Shown here piece by piece: positions 1 to 12,749 of a DNA stretch of 64,000 bases; the stretch's first letter is position 1; the number at the start of each line of letters is the position of its first letter. The position numbers and the translations under genes are program-made. The stretch lies in assembly GCA_021613535.1 (NCBI GenBank), contig CP075492.1:12896001-12960000 (forward strand), written 5' to 3'. The stretch comes from Adineta vaga (Eukaryota > Rotifera). Below the pieces are notes generated by a model. It ran no database searches. It was given only the letters and a program-made list of their open reading frames with translations, and was not told where the DNA came from.

Positions 1-469
1 GATCGTCTAAATATTGTTCTAAAAATGATAACATATCTTGATTATGATTAGACAATAATTCTTCAATCGGATCGTGAAGACAACTATTGACTTCATTTTG
101 TAGATTCTGTTTTTTTTCTTGAAGTTGTTGAAGATAACTTTGTAGACTTGTATGTTCACCTTCGAGTTCTTTCAATTTTTGATCAAGTTCTTCTTCAATT
201 AGTTGTCGTCGTTCCTTTAATTTTCGTGCAGCTTCACGATTCTTTTCGCGTCTTTGTTCGCGTTTAATTGCTTCATCACCACTAAGAACGAGATGTTTTG
301 ATCGACGACCAGTTGCAATTGTTGGAGCTGGTCTACGTATTTGTCGAATCTTTATTGGACCATATTCTACGGTATTAGAATTCGTCGCAAATGCTTCACT
401 GTCATTTGAATCGATTGATGAAATTGAATGTTGTGTTGAATATGCATTAAATGAGTTGCTTGGGAACAT
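1..469 (-). CDS. bZIP transcription factor, tandem copy 1 (3' end cut by window)
   Basis: ATG at 467-469; the frame stays open to base 1, so about 156 residues are visible and the C-terminus lies outside. In order: a Ser/Asn-rich leader, the block EYGPIKIRQ followed by PAPTIATGRR (about residues 36-60), a basic region containing KNREAARKLKERRQ, and a leucine zipper with Leu at every seventh position. It should bind DNA as a bZIP dimer in the nucleus. It is the first of four same-strand paralogues (others end at 1988, 5444 and 6916). The zipper a-position that is Asn in copies 2 and 3 is His here (LEGEHTSL). A TATA-like box and a perfect CRE lie just upstream. The bZIP call is firm; no named orthologue is recognised. 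Confidence 0.9.
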   Translation of the reverse strand, partial: MFPSNSFNAYSTQHSISSIDSNDSEAFATNSNTVEYGPIKIRQIRRPAPTIATGRRSKHLVLSGDEAIKREQRREKNREAARKLKERRQLIEEELDQKLKELEGEHTSLQSYLQQLQEKKQNLQNEVNSCLHDPIEELLSNHNQDMLSFLEQYLDD

Positions 470-518
470 GTTAAATAATTCGTGTAAATGATATGAAAAT
501 CAAAGAAACACCGGCGCA

Positions 519-541
519 TTTATATATTTCGTCTGACGTCA
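519..541 (-). promoter_or_regulatory. TATA-like box plus perfect CRE upstream of bZIP copy 1
   Basis: TGACGTCA is present at 534-541, and a TATATAAA-like run on the minus strand at about 519-527, both within 75 bases of the bZIP ATG at 469. TGACGTCA is the palindromic CRE bound by CREB/ATF-type bZIP dimers, so this compact promoter could be controlled by the local bZIP proteins. Binding is inference. Confidence 0.6.
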
Positions 542-1987
542 GCAGATAATCATAATGCGTGAAGGAACGAAAATAAAAGATATAAAATTCGGACTTGATT
601 TTGTTCGATCATCGTGACAACTAATTAGATGTCGATTAGAGTTACAAAGTATCATTTTAATGATTTTTTAACGAAGGTAAATGGAAGTACGGTATGTATA
701 TTTTTTCATTCTCTGCATCCGAAAATATGTCTGACGGTCAAGATAAACCTATGATAAATATTAATCACGTAAATTAATTAATTCTTCTTCTATTTTTTCT
801 CTTTTTTAATCATTATGAATATGTTCTTTAAGTTCTGGTCACAATGAATAAGAGTATATTAATAAGAATGACAAATCATGAAAACGTAGGAGGGGTGAAA
901 ATCGTCAAGCTATATTTGCATTTTAAGAAGAAAAAAACTTGTCTTGATGCATAAATGACGACCATTCAAATTGAATTTTGAACAATATACAAAGTTTCGA
1001 TACGTGATTCTTTTCAGCGCGTGAGATCGAATGTAAATGAAATATTCACTGCTTAAATATGAGGTAAATAGGTTGATTAAATTTGTTACAGCTTAGTTTG
1101 AAATATAAGTGATATGATAACCTTCAGTTGATGACTGATCGAATCATTGAAAGAATATTAAAATATTTAATGTGTTTTTTGACATTTTCTCTAATTTATA
1201 CTAAAATATTAACCCTTCTTTTTCTCTTTTTTTTTATTTTTTTTTTATATCTTGTCACCTGTCGATATCGATTTTATCGCTCATATTCGTGAAAAATCAC
1301 TAAGATTTAAATGAAATATTTTATCTTCTAATTAGCAAGAAACAGATAGGTCATTCTGATCCGAAAATCGATATGTACTCAAGAAGGCCCACAATAACAT
1401 ATAAACATATCTACGAAAGAAACAAATTGTTGCAAATGTGGATCCACATTTTCAAGTATATGTAGACTCTTAGGAACATAAAAAATATATGCAAAATGAT
1501 TCAATGGTATCTATCCAATAATTCCTGAAGCATTATTCTATGAATTTTCATTCAAAACGGATTTAGTGAGAAATGTCGAAAAAAGTAAAAGAAAACTTCC
1601 TTATATGAATATTTTCTTTATCTTTTTTCGACATCTTCCTATTCGGCGTTTTTCTTTTCACTAAAAAATGTCATTCGCCCAATATCATATCACATCAACT
1701 CACAAATGGATAAAAACTTAATAAGATTTAATTCTTCTATATGTGCATATAAACGATGTTATCGACACCAAAGTTCGATTGCTATCGTTCTTTCTCAACT
1801 CATCGCTGTAGAAACAAAAAATACAGGTAAGTAACTATACTGATCAAAATCTTTAGATTTATTTAATAAAATTACATTGAAGAATAATATTCTTTTTTTA
1901 TAATAACTATTTATTCTCAAAAAAGTATGCAAAAAGAACAAATTATTCATTTACATGAGTACGATAAGAAAAAATGAATATCGAATC
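542..1987. other. Gene-less AT-rich spacer
   Basis: Upstream DNA of bZIP copy 1 and the 3' flank of copy 2. T-rich tracts occur (for example 1213-1250). I see no gene, RNA or repeat unit. Confidence 0.6.
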
Positions 1988-2503
1988 TTAATTACGCTGT
2001 GTAGAATCGTGATGAATGTTTAAATCGAAAAGTAGAGTCTTTTCAATGGATTCATCGAGAAAATCGCAATTATCGGAACATTGTTCGAAAAATAATACCG
2101 TATTTTTATTTATATTTGATAGTAATGCATCTAGAGGATCAACAGGAATGTTATTAATTTCTTCTTCTAAAAGTTGTTTTTTATGTTGAAGCTTCGCAAG
2201 GCAATCTTGAAGATCAGAATTTTCACCTTTCAATTCTTTCAATTTTTGATCAAGCTCTTCTTCAATTAATTGTCGTCGCTCCTTTAATTTCCGTGCAGCT
2301 TCACGATTCTTTTCGCGTCTCTGTTCGCGTTTAATTGCTTCATCACCACTAAGAACGAGATGTTTTGATCGACGACCAGTAGCTATTGTGGGAGCCGGTT
2401 TTCGACATTGACGAATTCGAATTGGCCCATATTCAACCACACTTTTCGCCGAAGATGATTCATGTTCAGTGGATTCTGCACAAGTATGGTTAAGTTCAGA
2501 CAT
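1988..2503 (-). CDS. bZIP transcription factor, tandem copy 2
   Basis: The open frame begins at 2533 with TTG; the first ATG is at 2501-2503, giving 171 residues in one exon. The acidic leader is followed by EYGPIRIRQ, PAPTIATGRR, a basic region with KNREAARKLKERRQ and a zipper with five heptad leucines and Asn at the central a-position (GENSDL). The tail holds FLDESIEKTLLFDLN, which closely resembles the tail of copy 4 and looks like an acidic-hydrophobic activation motif (inference). On the minus strand a TATA-like ATATAAATGC lies at about 2550-2560, matching copy 1. The N-x7-R position of the bZIP signature is Lys. Confidence 0.9.
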   Translation of the reverse strand: MSELNHTCAESTEHESSSAKSVVEYGPIRIRQCRKPAPTIATGRRSKHLVLSGDEAIKREQRREKNREAARKLKERRQLIEEELDQKLKELKGENSDLQDCLAKLQHKKQLLEEEINNIPVDPLDALLSNINKNTVLFFEQCSDNCDFLDESIEKTLLFDLNIHHDSTQRN

Positions 2504-5443
2504 AATGCTCAATGATGAAAATGCACTACACAATTTTAATAGATATCAATGCATTTATATGAATATTTTCAGTCTAAATATGAGTTGTCCTTGACGCATA
2601 AAATAATAAAAATAAATAACTATAAGTTGGCCTACACTTTCGTAATACTTACGTTTGCAGTTGGTATGATTGTATATATATATATGTATATGAAGGACAA
2701 ATAGATAGTTTATTACAGATGAAGGGTATTTTTTTTTTGAATGTATTTTAGAGGATAATTTTGAAGATGAGACAGATTGTTCGTGTACCTAATGATACGT
2801 CTTGTGATCGAGATATATTTATGGAGATGTGCTTATCAAACGTTTATAACTCGGTTAAATAATGTATGAAGGTGACCGTCTTACTTTAATTATATCCAAT
2901 TGAAATTATAGAAATCGTATTTCAATAAGAACTTTTTAAATGGTTACGTTCAGTCAAGGAAAATATAAAAAAGTTAACTTGATCGAAAATAGTTTATGGG
3001 TGATTTCTTATGTTTTATCTATAAAAGTTCTTATATAGATCTTTATGTAACAGGAAGAATATCGCATAGTATACAAGAAAATAATTCACCTCTAATCAGT
3101 CGTGTCACTGTTGTACAATCGATTTGAATAATGTATACCATTATGGTTATATCTTGTTAGACAATGGAAATAATTCTTTACCACATAAAGATTTAAGCGT
3201 AAAACAGAGGTGGAAAAGACCTTATCCAAACTGCATCACTATTTATCGTATAGTTACAGATTTGACTTCAATAATATCGATGGGATTATGGTCAATGAGA
3301 TACCATAGACTTTATGAGTAGTTAAATACAAGAGCAACATTGATATGAATAACAAGAAGAAAACTGGCGGTATAAATGTTATTTAGTTTGAGAATAAAAA
3401 GTACATCGATGAATGGACCGTCTGACATTACGCAAATGACATGTAAATGAAAGAAACGACTTTAAGTTCATAAATAGACCAATCGTAACGATAGATTTAT
3501 TCATCGAATGATTGTAATGATACAGTGTCATTCATTCATGCGAATAAATCCTTCTCTTTCGACATATGGAAGACAGAATGGAAAGAATACTACTCGTCTT
3601 TCTAATCTATGTTCAATCGAAAATCAATATCGTTAAGCGTATGTTCAGTTTTTGAGCGTATCGGACACATTCTTCTTCTCTTTTTCAATATGTGTAATGA
3701 ACGATTGTATCATTGAAAGTGACATTATACGCGCATTACATAAAAGATCCTAGAATTGTAACGAGAACTATATCTGAACGAAAATAATTCATTTTAATGA
3801 ATAAAAAACGAAATATACGCCGTTTGAAAATAGAGAAAGATCAAGGATGAAATTCATCGTTCCTGTTAGTATCCGATAGTAATTTAGAAAGTAATAAATA
3901 TCTTAATAAAAAGATTAATCGAACTTCAAATTATTTACAAAAATAGTTTCATAATTTTACACTCTCGAGTATCTGTGTAGCGACATTCTATTCCGTGTGT
4001 TAGAATAATCTTAAAATATAAACTTGAACAATGAGAATTTCTACTTTTCGACATATGTATCCTTTCAATTGCGAATACTTTGATTAATTAGTTATTATTA
4101 CATATTAGATTATGAGTTTGTTTTGTCTAGTGATAATCTATGTAAAAATAAATTTATGAAAAATATGATTAGAATCTATTTTTTCAAGAAAATCAGCAAA
4201 ATCCGGTTAAATTTCATCCATTAATCGATTTTAAAGGATTTTGGAAATTTTATTCGATTAAAACCTATTACAGCATCGAAAATAATCGATTTGAATTGCA
4301 TTTTCTCGTGTGCTGAACCATTGCACACACTTCTAGCGATAATATCGCTTGATATTCATCCACACATGGATAGATTATAATAATAATCGTAGCTCATTTC
4401 AAACTATGAATATAAGATTTATTTGATGAATTACTCTATATGATACTTTTATATATAAATATATATAGTGACCACGAAGTGAGAATCAAAATGGAAGATT
4501 TATTTATCTGAACGTTCAAACGATATGTTTGTGCTATGACTCTAAAAGATAATGCAAGTATAAACTCAAATGGTGAAAATACATGATTATTGTGGTTTTG
4601 AAATACTGAATTATAACTCGTATCGATTAACTAATTACAAAAATCGATGGAGAAGTATAAAATTGTAAGTGCTTGTTTATTTAATTATGAATATCATAGT
4701 TAACTTCGAAACTGATGTCCTCACTATGTCCTTTTTTCATCCTTTATCTTACAAGATAAAGTCATGTTGATCATGTCAATCTATTCGTTATTGGGAAACT
4801 TTTTCCAATTTGACAAACTTCCTTTGACCTCAAAATTTGTTTTTAATGAAAATAGTATTGACTGATTTATGGACCAATACATCGAAAAAGAAAGGTCGTC
4901 GTATTCTTCTGTTTTCTCGATTACGAGTCATCTCATATCTAGACATGACAAAAACAGAATTATTCACTTTCTAAACTTGTTATTTAATTATTAAAAGAAC
5001 AGATTTATTCATGACACTGATATTTACTCATTTTTGATTGAAATATGACAAAACTCGAAAGTTAGAAATCCTATTTTAGCTTTCATCCTGTTATTTCACA
5101 TAATACGTGTATTTTATCAAGAAAACAAGAAGTATAATTCAATTTCGTTTTTGTCAACTCATCAAAAGTGTAATACATGTTGACAAGTGTTATCGTCATT
5201 CAACTGTAAATCACATTAAAAAACCATATAGGTAAATGTCGAATGGTATACGTAAACTAATTGAATATAATCATTATCTGATTAACTTATCAAATGAATG
5301 AAATTAAATAGACAGATTTTGATTAAACACAATATTTGTACGTAAAAGTTATCATTGGTGAAAATAAATCACATTAGAAAAAGAATGTCACGTTTTTTGC
5401 CTTTTCAAAGAATATTAATATAGATTAGAAAAAGAAATAACAA
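2504..5443. other. Gene-less AT-rich spacer, 2.9 kb
   Basis: Separates bZIP copies 2 and 3. It holds short AT microsatellites (about 2675-2690 and 4450-4466). A 65-codon frame at 3124-3321 has no recognisable feature and a TTG start. No supported gene. Confidence 0.55.
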
Positions 5444-5848
5444 TCAAATTACAAGTGGTTCATCAAAGACATTTGGATGATGTAAATATTCTTTAAAAAA
5501 TGATGATAAATCTTGATCATTATTGAATAATAGATTATCTAAGGAATCAGTTTTTGATATCTTTGTCATTTCTTGTTCTAATGATTGTTTTTTATGTTGA
5601 AGTTGTCCGAGATAAGTTTCCAGATGAGAATTTTCTCCTTCTAAGGTTTTTAATTGATGAGCCAGTTCGTCTTCAATCAATTGCCGTTTTTCTTTCAGTT
5701 TACGAGCAGCTTCGCGATTTTTTACGCGTCTTTGTTCACGTTTAATCGCTTCATCACCACTAAGAACAAGGTGTTTTGGTCGACGACCAGTTGCAATTGT
5801 TGGAGCTGGTTTACGTATTTGACGAATTTTTACTGGACCATATTCCAT
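5444..5848 (-). CDS. bZIP transcription factor, tandem copy 3 (short N- and C-termini)
   Basis: The frame runs from TTG at 5893 directly after an in-frame TGA. The first ATG is 5846-5848, leaving 134 residues that start just at the conserved MEYGPVKIRQ block. An upstream ATG at about 5900 is in another frame and stops after nine codons, so the original leader may have been lost by a small indel. PAPTIATGRR, KNREAARKLKEKRQ and a zipper with five heptad leucines and a-position Asn (GENSHL) are intact. The C-terminus stops at FDEPLVI, inside the place where copies 2 and 4 carry FxDESIExxLxF, so it lacks that tail. It may be a dimerising paralogue without the putative activation tail (inference). 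Confidence 0.82.
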   Translation of the reverse strand: MEYGPVKIRQIRKPAPTIATGRRPKHLVLSGDEAIKREQRRVKNREAARKLKEKRQLIEDELAHQLKTLEGENSHLETYLGQLQHKKQSLEQEMTKISKTDSLDNLLFNNDQDLSSFFKEYLHHPNVFDEPLVI

Positions 5849-6915
5849 TATATTTTTCGCTATAGATGATGTCTTATCGACATTCGCTTGCAATGATGAT
5901 CATGTAGTATAGTATCTCTTATATCAACAAAATACACTTTTGTTTATGCGCATGATTAATCGCAGTTATGAAGAAGAAAGTCGATTATTATACGTATTGA
6001 AATCGAAGATAATCACATATGTATAAACATCCTTCGTCATGTCAGTACGTTCGAACGACTCGAAGGGCAAATCCTAAGTATAAGTTAGGAAGACATTCAT
6101 TTGTTTGATAATAAGCGTAACGTATTATATAGATATTTACATGACAGAAATGTATAGCCAGACTATCACTTGAAAAGGAAGAGGTGTTCTAGTATAACTT
6201 AATTAACGTTAGATTAAATATATGAGATAGTACAGTTTTACTCTTTTCTATTTCATGATTATCGAAAATAAATTTAACGGTCATGATAAACTTATATATC
6301 GAAAATTTGACAAGGTTATTCTTATAATCGTGTTCGTTCATCGATATCATTCGATTACCCCATTCAGCTGAGTAATAACATCGAGACGAGAGAGAGAAAG
6401 AGATAGTATTGATGGTTTTAAAAAACGAAAGTATATGTAAAGAAGAATAAAGAATTACATTCTATCTCGTTTTTCGTGCATAGAACTGAACATAATTGTA
6501 GCATCGATTGTTATATTGATGATATTTTTAATTTTAATTATACTCTGTCAATGACAATTTGTTATGGAGATAAAGATAATTTTACAGTTAAATCAAGGAC
6601 TAAGAGAAGACATAATATGAAAATACGTTTGATATGGCGTGTCATAGCGAGTTAGAGACATGGATGTTCAAATTAAATCGTATGAAAATAAGCAGTGTAC
6701 GGTTCCCTGTCAATGACAAATTCAAAATGAATTCTTTCATTTAAATAGTATACTTAAGTTTCAAATCACCAAGATTTGACATATAACACGAATCTTTCTA
6801 TTCGAGATATTTATATATATATATATATTAACGTAAATTGAAATTTATATGTAATTTAAACATTTTTATTACAAACAAAAAAAAGAGAACTATACATAAA
6901 AATAAACAAACTATG
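5849..6915. other. Spacer between bZIP copies 3 and 4
   Basis: AT-rich, with a TA microsatellite at about 6810-6832. No recognised gene. Confidence 0.55.
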
Positions 6916-7398
6916 TTAAGAGAAATTTGAATAAGTAGTATTTGAATTGAAATTTAGAATACTTTCAATAGATTCATCAAATAAATCTTCGTCATCATCC
7001 AAGTTTAAAGATGCATATAGATCTTCATAATCCTCTGCTGTTAGATCATCTAATGAAATAATACCAAGATCATTGACTTCTTTCTGTAAAGTTTCTTTGG
7101 TTTGTTGAAGTCTATGAAGGTAAATTTGTAGATTTGAATGTTCATTTTCGAGTGTTTTCAATTGATGATCAAGTTCTACTTCAACTGATTGACGTTTTTC
7201 TTTGATTTTTCGAGCTGCTTCACGATTTCTTTGCCGTTTCTTTTCACGTTTCATGGCTTCATCACCGTCGAGAACAAGATCTCTTGGTCGACGACCAGTA
7301 GCGATTGTTGGTACTTGTTTTTCATATGAACGAACTTGAATTGGGCCATATTGAAGCACTCTATTAGATGAAGAGACTTGTGTATCGTTCGATTGCAT
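6916..7398 (-). CDS. bZIP transcription factor, tandem copy 4
   Basis: ATG at 7396-7398; 160 residues in one exon. Contains the block QYGPIQVRS, the signature VPTIATGRRP, a basic region with RNREAARKIKEKRQ and a zipper with five heptad leucines. The central a-position is His (LENEHSNL) as in copy 1, not Asn as in copies 2 and 3. The acidic tail has LFDESIESILNFNSN, close to copy 2. It is the most diverged of the four (RSYEK in place of RQxRK, KKRQR before the basic core). A TATATAAG-like box lies near 7474-7482 and a TTACGTATC site (ACGT core) near 7520-7528, upstream on the same strand. Confidence 0.9.
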   Translation of the reverse strand: MQSNDTQVSSSNRVLQYGPIQVRSYEKQVPTIATGRRPRDLVLDGDEAMKREKKRQRNREAARKIKEKRQSVEVELDHQLKTLENEHSNLQIYLHRLQQTKETLQKEVNDLGIISLDDLTAEDYEDLYASLNLDDDEDLFDESIESILNFNSNTTYSNFS

Positions 7399-8157
7399 TG
7401 AGACGACTTATGCTGTATTCGTAAGAATAGTTAATTGTAATTGAAATAATGTGAAAACTAAAGATTTGATTCTTCCTTATATACTAGACGAATACGGTAT
7501 CACTATGACCGTAACCTTGATACGTAAGCAAACGAACACAAACAGAGAGGGGAAGTCGACCGTATGAAAGAAAAATTATTAAATAAAAATACATAGGATT
7601 GTCAGTCTAAGGTGAGAGATATGTTAGAAATAAGATTAAAGTACTTCTTAGAAAACGGTCAAGATGAACTATTGATATGGACAGACTAATCATAAATTCC
7701 AAATATACTATTTCACGCATGATTATTCGTGTCTTGGAGACATTTTAATGTCATTTATTCAATAATCAATACAAATATTATGATAATAGTCGATGAAAAT
7801 AACAATTTTCTCTCATTATCATGTTCAGTTTATCGTATAGAAAAAAACACGCATCAAAATCACATTGACCTTTCGACTTCTAAGTAGTTTACTTGATCTA
7901 ATAATATACTAATTTAAATATTCGCTCATAGAAATGAAATCTCTTTCGATGTATTTATTAGAACCACAAAGACAATAGTTTGATGAACATGCAAAGAAAA
8001 ACTAATCACATGAAAATGAAAACTGGTTATACAAAGAAGAAAAAAAAGAAAAAATCGTGATGGTTGAATGAAAACTACAAATATTTATGTATGATTTTTC
8101 GATCATATACAAACGAAAAACAAATCTCTTATCACAAGTAATTGGTTTTGCTTGTTT
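7399..8157. other. Spacer between bZIP copy 4 and PRPS
   Basis: Holds the bZIP copy 4 promoter at its left end and the PRPS 3' flank at its right. Nothing else recognised. Confidence 0.55.
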
Positions 8158-9825
<1,668 letters not shown>

Positions 9826-10543
9826 CGAGATAGAATATTTGACCGATGATAGTAAGAATAATAATGATTTCTATATATAGGGAAAGAAAAACCAATCAAT
9901 TTCTTTGTCTTTCACTGTGGAAACGATTCTAATGGAAGAAAATGACGTAGTAAACCTTATTATTTGTTTTCTTACTACAAAATCAATCATTCTGACGTGT
10001 AATAACGTTATTCACCTTTTGTTTTGAAAGACTCATGTTTTCCGTGTATTTCGGCGAATATTGCACAAGAGGAAAGAAAATTATAATTTAACATCGTAAA
10101 AGCTCGAAGTTGCATATCTTCGGGTGATCCTATCTTTGATGAGTCGCTGAAACGAATAACTATGCGAAAGAAAAACAACAAAAAACCGGTTATATATCAA
10201 GTCGAGGTGTTTTTCTTTTATCACAAGAAAAAGAACACACACGCCCTTGTATTTCTTCGACTGGCATCTCGAAAAAAACAATCAGAAGACTCTGCTAAAT
10301 CAAACTCTGTTTGATTGGTCTTTTTGAAAATTGTTATGTAGTTGTAATAATACATTAAACAAAGTAAATCATTAACCAATTAGATATGAAAGATAAACGA
10401 AAATGTTTTTAGAATCAATTAACACATCAGATAAGATCAAATTTGAATGGTAAATTTCATTATTTTCTCAATTTTTGATTAAGAATTCATGATAGAGGGC
10501 GATATTTATCGTTCAAACATAGTTGTTTCGAATGAATGTACGA
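9826..10543. other. PRPS upstream region, gene-less
   Basis: Contains CRE half sites TGACGTA (9943-9949) and TGACGTG (9993-9999), plus TAACGTTA close by. A 66-codon frame at 10081-10281 shows no domain and is not called. Confidence 0.5.
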
Positions 10544-11044
10544 TTAATGATCAAATCTAGATGGTTTTTTCCGAATATAACGTTTCTCATCGGATCGAGT
10601 TCGTTTTCGTTGTTCTTCTCGACGTTTAATATATTCTTCCAGTTTTTTTTCTTCTTCAGCTTGTGCTGCTTGAGCTTGTTGAAATTGTTTTCGATCAAAA
10701 AAATGATTTTGTTTACTAACATATTCACGACACGATAACATTGAATCTAATTCGGAACGAAGTTCATCATCTTGATTTCTTCGTGCTACACGTGTTATTC
10801 TAGTTGATAAAGAAGGAAATAGTTTCCTATCATTAAAATCAACATTTGGAATAGAACGACGATGATTACGAGTGATTGATTGAAGTTTTCTATCGGTCAT
10901 AAAGAAATTATTCGAATCATCAAGATTCATTTCTCGTTCACAAATAAGAATTAAATCATTATTACAAAACCATCCTGATTGTTCACAATACTCTACTTCA
11001 ATAAATGACATTTTGTTTTGTACAAACGAATAAATAGTTGTCAT
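10544..11044 (-). CDS. Unrecognised protein with charged C-terminal helix
   Basis: First ATG at 11042-11044 gives 166 residues in one exon (the open frame begins with GTG at 11083; a second candidate start, MSFIEVEYCEQ, is at 11011). Not a family I recognise. The N-terminal half is mixed, with three Cys (EYCEQSGWFCNN, LILICERE). The C-terminal third is a Gln/Ala/Glu then Lys/Arg-rich predicted helix (QQAQAAQAEEEKKLEEYIKRREE) ending in a basic KRYIRKKPSRF tail. No signal peptide or membrane segment is visible from the chosen start. AT-rich TATA-like sequence lies at about 11100-11108. Coding status is supported by length and composition only. Confidence 0.6.
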   Translation of the reverse strand: MTTIYSFVQNKMSFIEVEYCEQSGWFCNNDLILICEREMNLDDSNNFFMTDRKLQSITRNHRRSIPNVDFNDRKLFPSLSTRITRVARRNQDDELRSELDSMLSCREYVSKQNHFFDRKQFQQAQAAQAEEEKKLEEYIKRREEQRKRTRSDEKRYIRKKPSRFDH

Positions 11045-11369
11045 GGAAAATGAAAGAATTAAAAATCTTTCAGTTAACTTCACATATGTTCATAAAGCAG
11101 GTATATATTGAATAAATAAATGAAGTCAACAATATATAAAGAAGAAGAAAAAAAAACAAACATCAATCTAACGAATATCATTCGAAATGTATAATACTTG
11201 AACACGGAAAAAGAAAAGAAATAAGATATGTAGATCTTATGAACTAATTTCACAAGATGAGATGTATTTTAGATCAATATACATAAACAAAACAACAACG
11301 AGAACTATCATTCAAAGGAAAGTCTAAATATATTAAAGAAAAATGAGATCTTTGTTATAGATGAGTTAT
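11045..11369. other. Short intergenic stretch
   Basis: Promoter side of the charged protein and 3' flank of the membrane protein. Nothing recognised. Confidence 0.5.
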
Positions 11370-12125
11370 TTAAGCAACTGACAATGTTAATGACTTATAT
11401 GGATTTATTGATGAACTATGAAGTCCACTTGAAATACCACCATCTGCATATGGATCATCGAATAAGAGAGCTTCATCTTGATTTTCATTTAAATGAGCAC
11501 GTGAAGTTTCACCTTGTCGATGTGTACCAGATGAATGTGTATTTGGATTGTTATTTGTTGCGGAAAAAAATGGAAATCTTCCACGTTTGTTGAAATTATT
11601 CAAACCAATTGTTTGTAAGAAATTTTGAAATCGATGTCGAAGATTTAATGGTTGATGTCGCTGTTGATTTGTTACTCGATTGTATGCAACAATCATAGCT
11701 ATGATCAAACATGTTGTTAATAAACAACCAAGAAAAAGAAAAAATAAACGACGAACACCACCAACACTTTTTTGATGTGATGGTTTGACTTCATCTAAAT
11801 TATAATTCAACCTAATAAACAAGTTTATGAACAATTTATATCTTACTTTTTATAAATAAACAATTTGGATTATTCTCAGGACATGGTACTGTCGATGAAA
11901 TATCTGAAGAAGATAATAAGAATCAAATTCAAAATTTTCCATTAATTCTTACTGGTTGTTAGAGAAATTGCAACTGTTGATGTTTCATTTACATTCGTAA
12001 GATTTTGTCCTAGGAAAATTGATATGAAATCAGTTAAAAATGAGATATCAATCTATACCTTGTGTGAAATAATGATTGAATATGAATAAAATGAATAGAG
12101 CAAAAAGAGAATTTGTTAAATACAT
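11370..12125 (-). CDS. Signal-peptide, single-pass membrane protein of unknown function
   Basis: Four exons join in frame: 12125-12059, 12009-11953, 11903-11847, 11794-11370 (606 nt, 201 aa); introns are 49-52 nt. The N-terminus MYLTNSLFALFILFIFNHYF is a classic signal peptide. A short Thr/Ser/Asn-rich ectodomain follows with several N-glycosylation sequons (NLT, NET, NIS) and two Cys. A hydrophobic helix (FFLFLGCLLTTCLIIAMIVAY) is preceded by basic residues. The tail of about 100 residues is Asn/His/Arg-rich with an acidic patch (ENQDEALLFDDPYAD). Topology is probably type I. No family recognised; it could be a lineage-specific surface protein. Confidence 0.75.
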
Positions 12126-12749
12126 CTTATCATCAATGATTAGATCTTGAACTTGATCTTAATCACAACGACGGAATAATGAACAATGGTGATTCATTCA
12201 TACTTAAATGGAATATCCTCTATTATCCAATGATATTGATTGTAGCGACAGGAGCAAAGGCTGATTATCGTTCTGTCATTGGATAGATTCATTCTGTACA
12301 CACATCAAATATTTGTCCTTACTCGTTCGTCATCATCATTCTTGATGAATATATATAATTCGAGGAAAAAACAAATAAAGCAAAACAGATAGATTAATAT
12401 CAAAAGCATTTGTGTATTGTGACAGCAGAGAAAAATATCACATCACACGATTGATTGAATCCATAGAAAATATGCATTTAGGTAAATATGTTGAAATGAC
12501 GGATGAATAGAGATAGGTTTGAATAATAAGAAGAGTTATTCATGATATTGTATTCATTTTCTTTCTTTTGAATAGAAATAACCTTCATATGACAGTATTT
12601 TGAAGAGGAAAGCTTTATTAAGAAAAATTAAAAAAGCACCATAACAATGAATTATGTGCAAAGAAATTTGATTTGTTTAGTAGAGAAATATTAGTAAACT
12701 AAATCGTAAAAAAATAAAGAAAGTCATAATTAAACTGTTTGTTTTGAAT
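12126..12749. other. Intergenic region
   Basis: 5' flank of the signal-peptide membrane protein and 3' flank of the G8-like gene. No gene seen. Confidence 0.5.

Noticed and set aside
3124-3321. 65-codon open frame, plus strand
   Set aside because: Starts at TTG, no domain, signal peptide or codon bias; fits chance in AT-rich DNA.
6805-6835. AT-rich runs as transposon ends
   Set aside because: Simple TA microsatellite; no terminal inverted repeats or transposase nearby.
10081-10281. 66-codon frame, minus strand
   Set aside because: No recognisable feature and no splice partners; likely chance.
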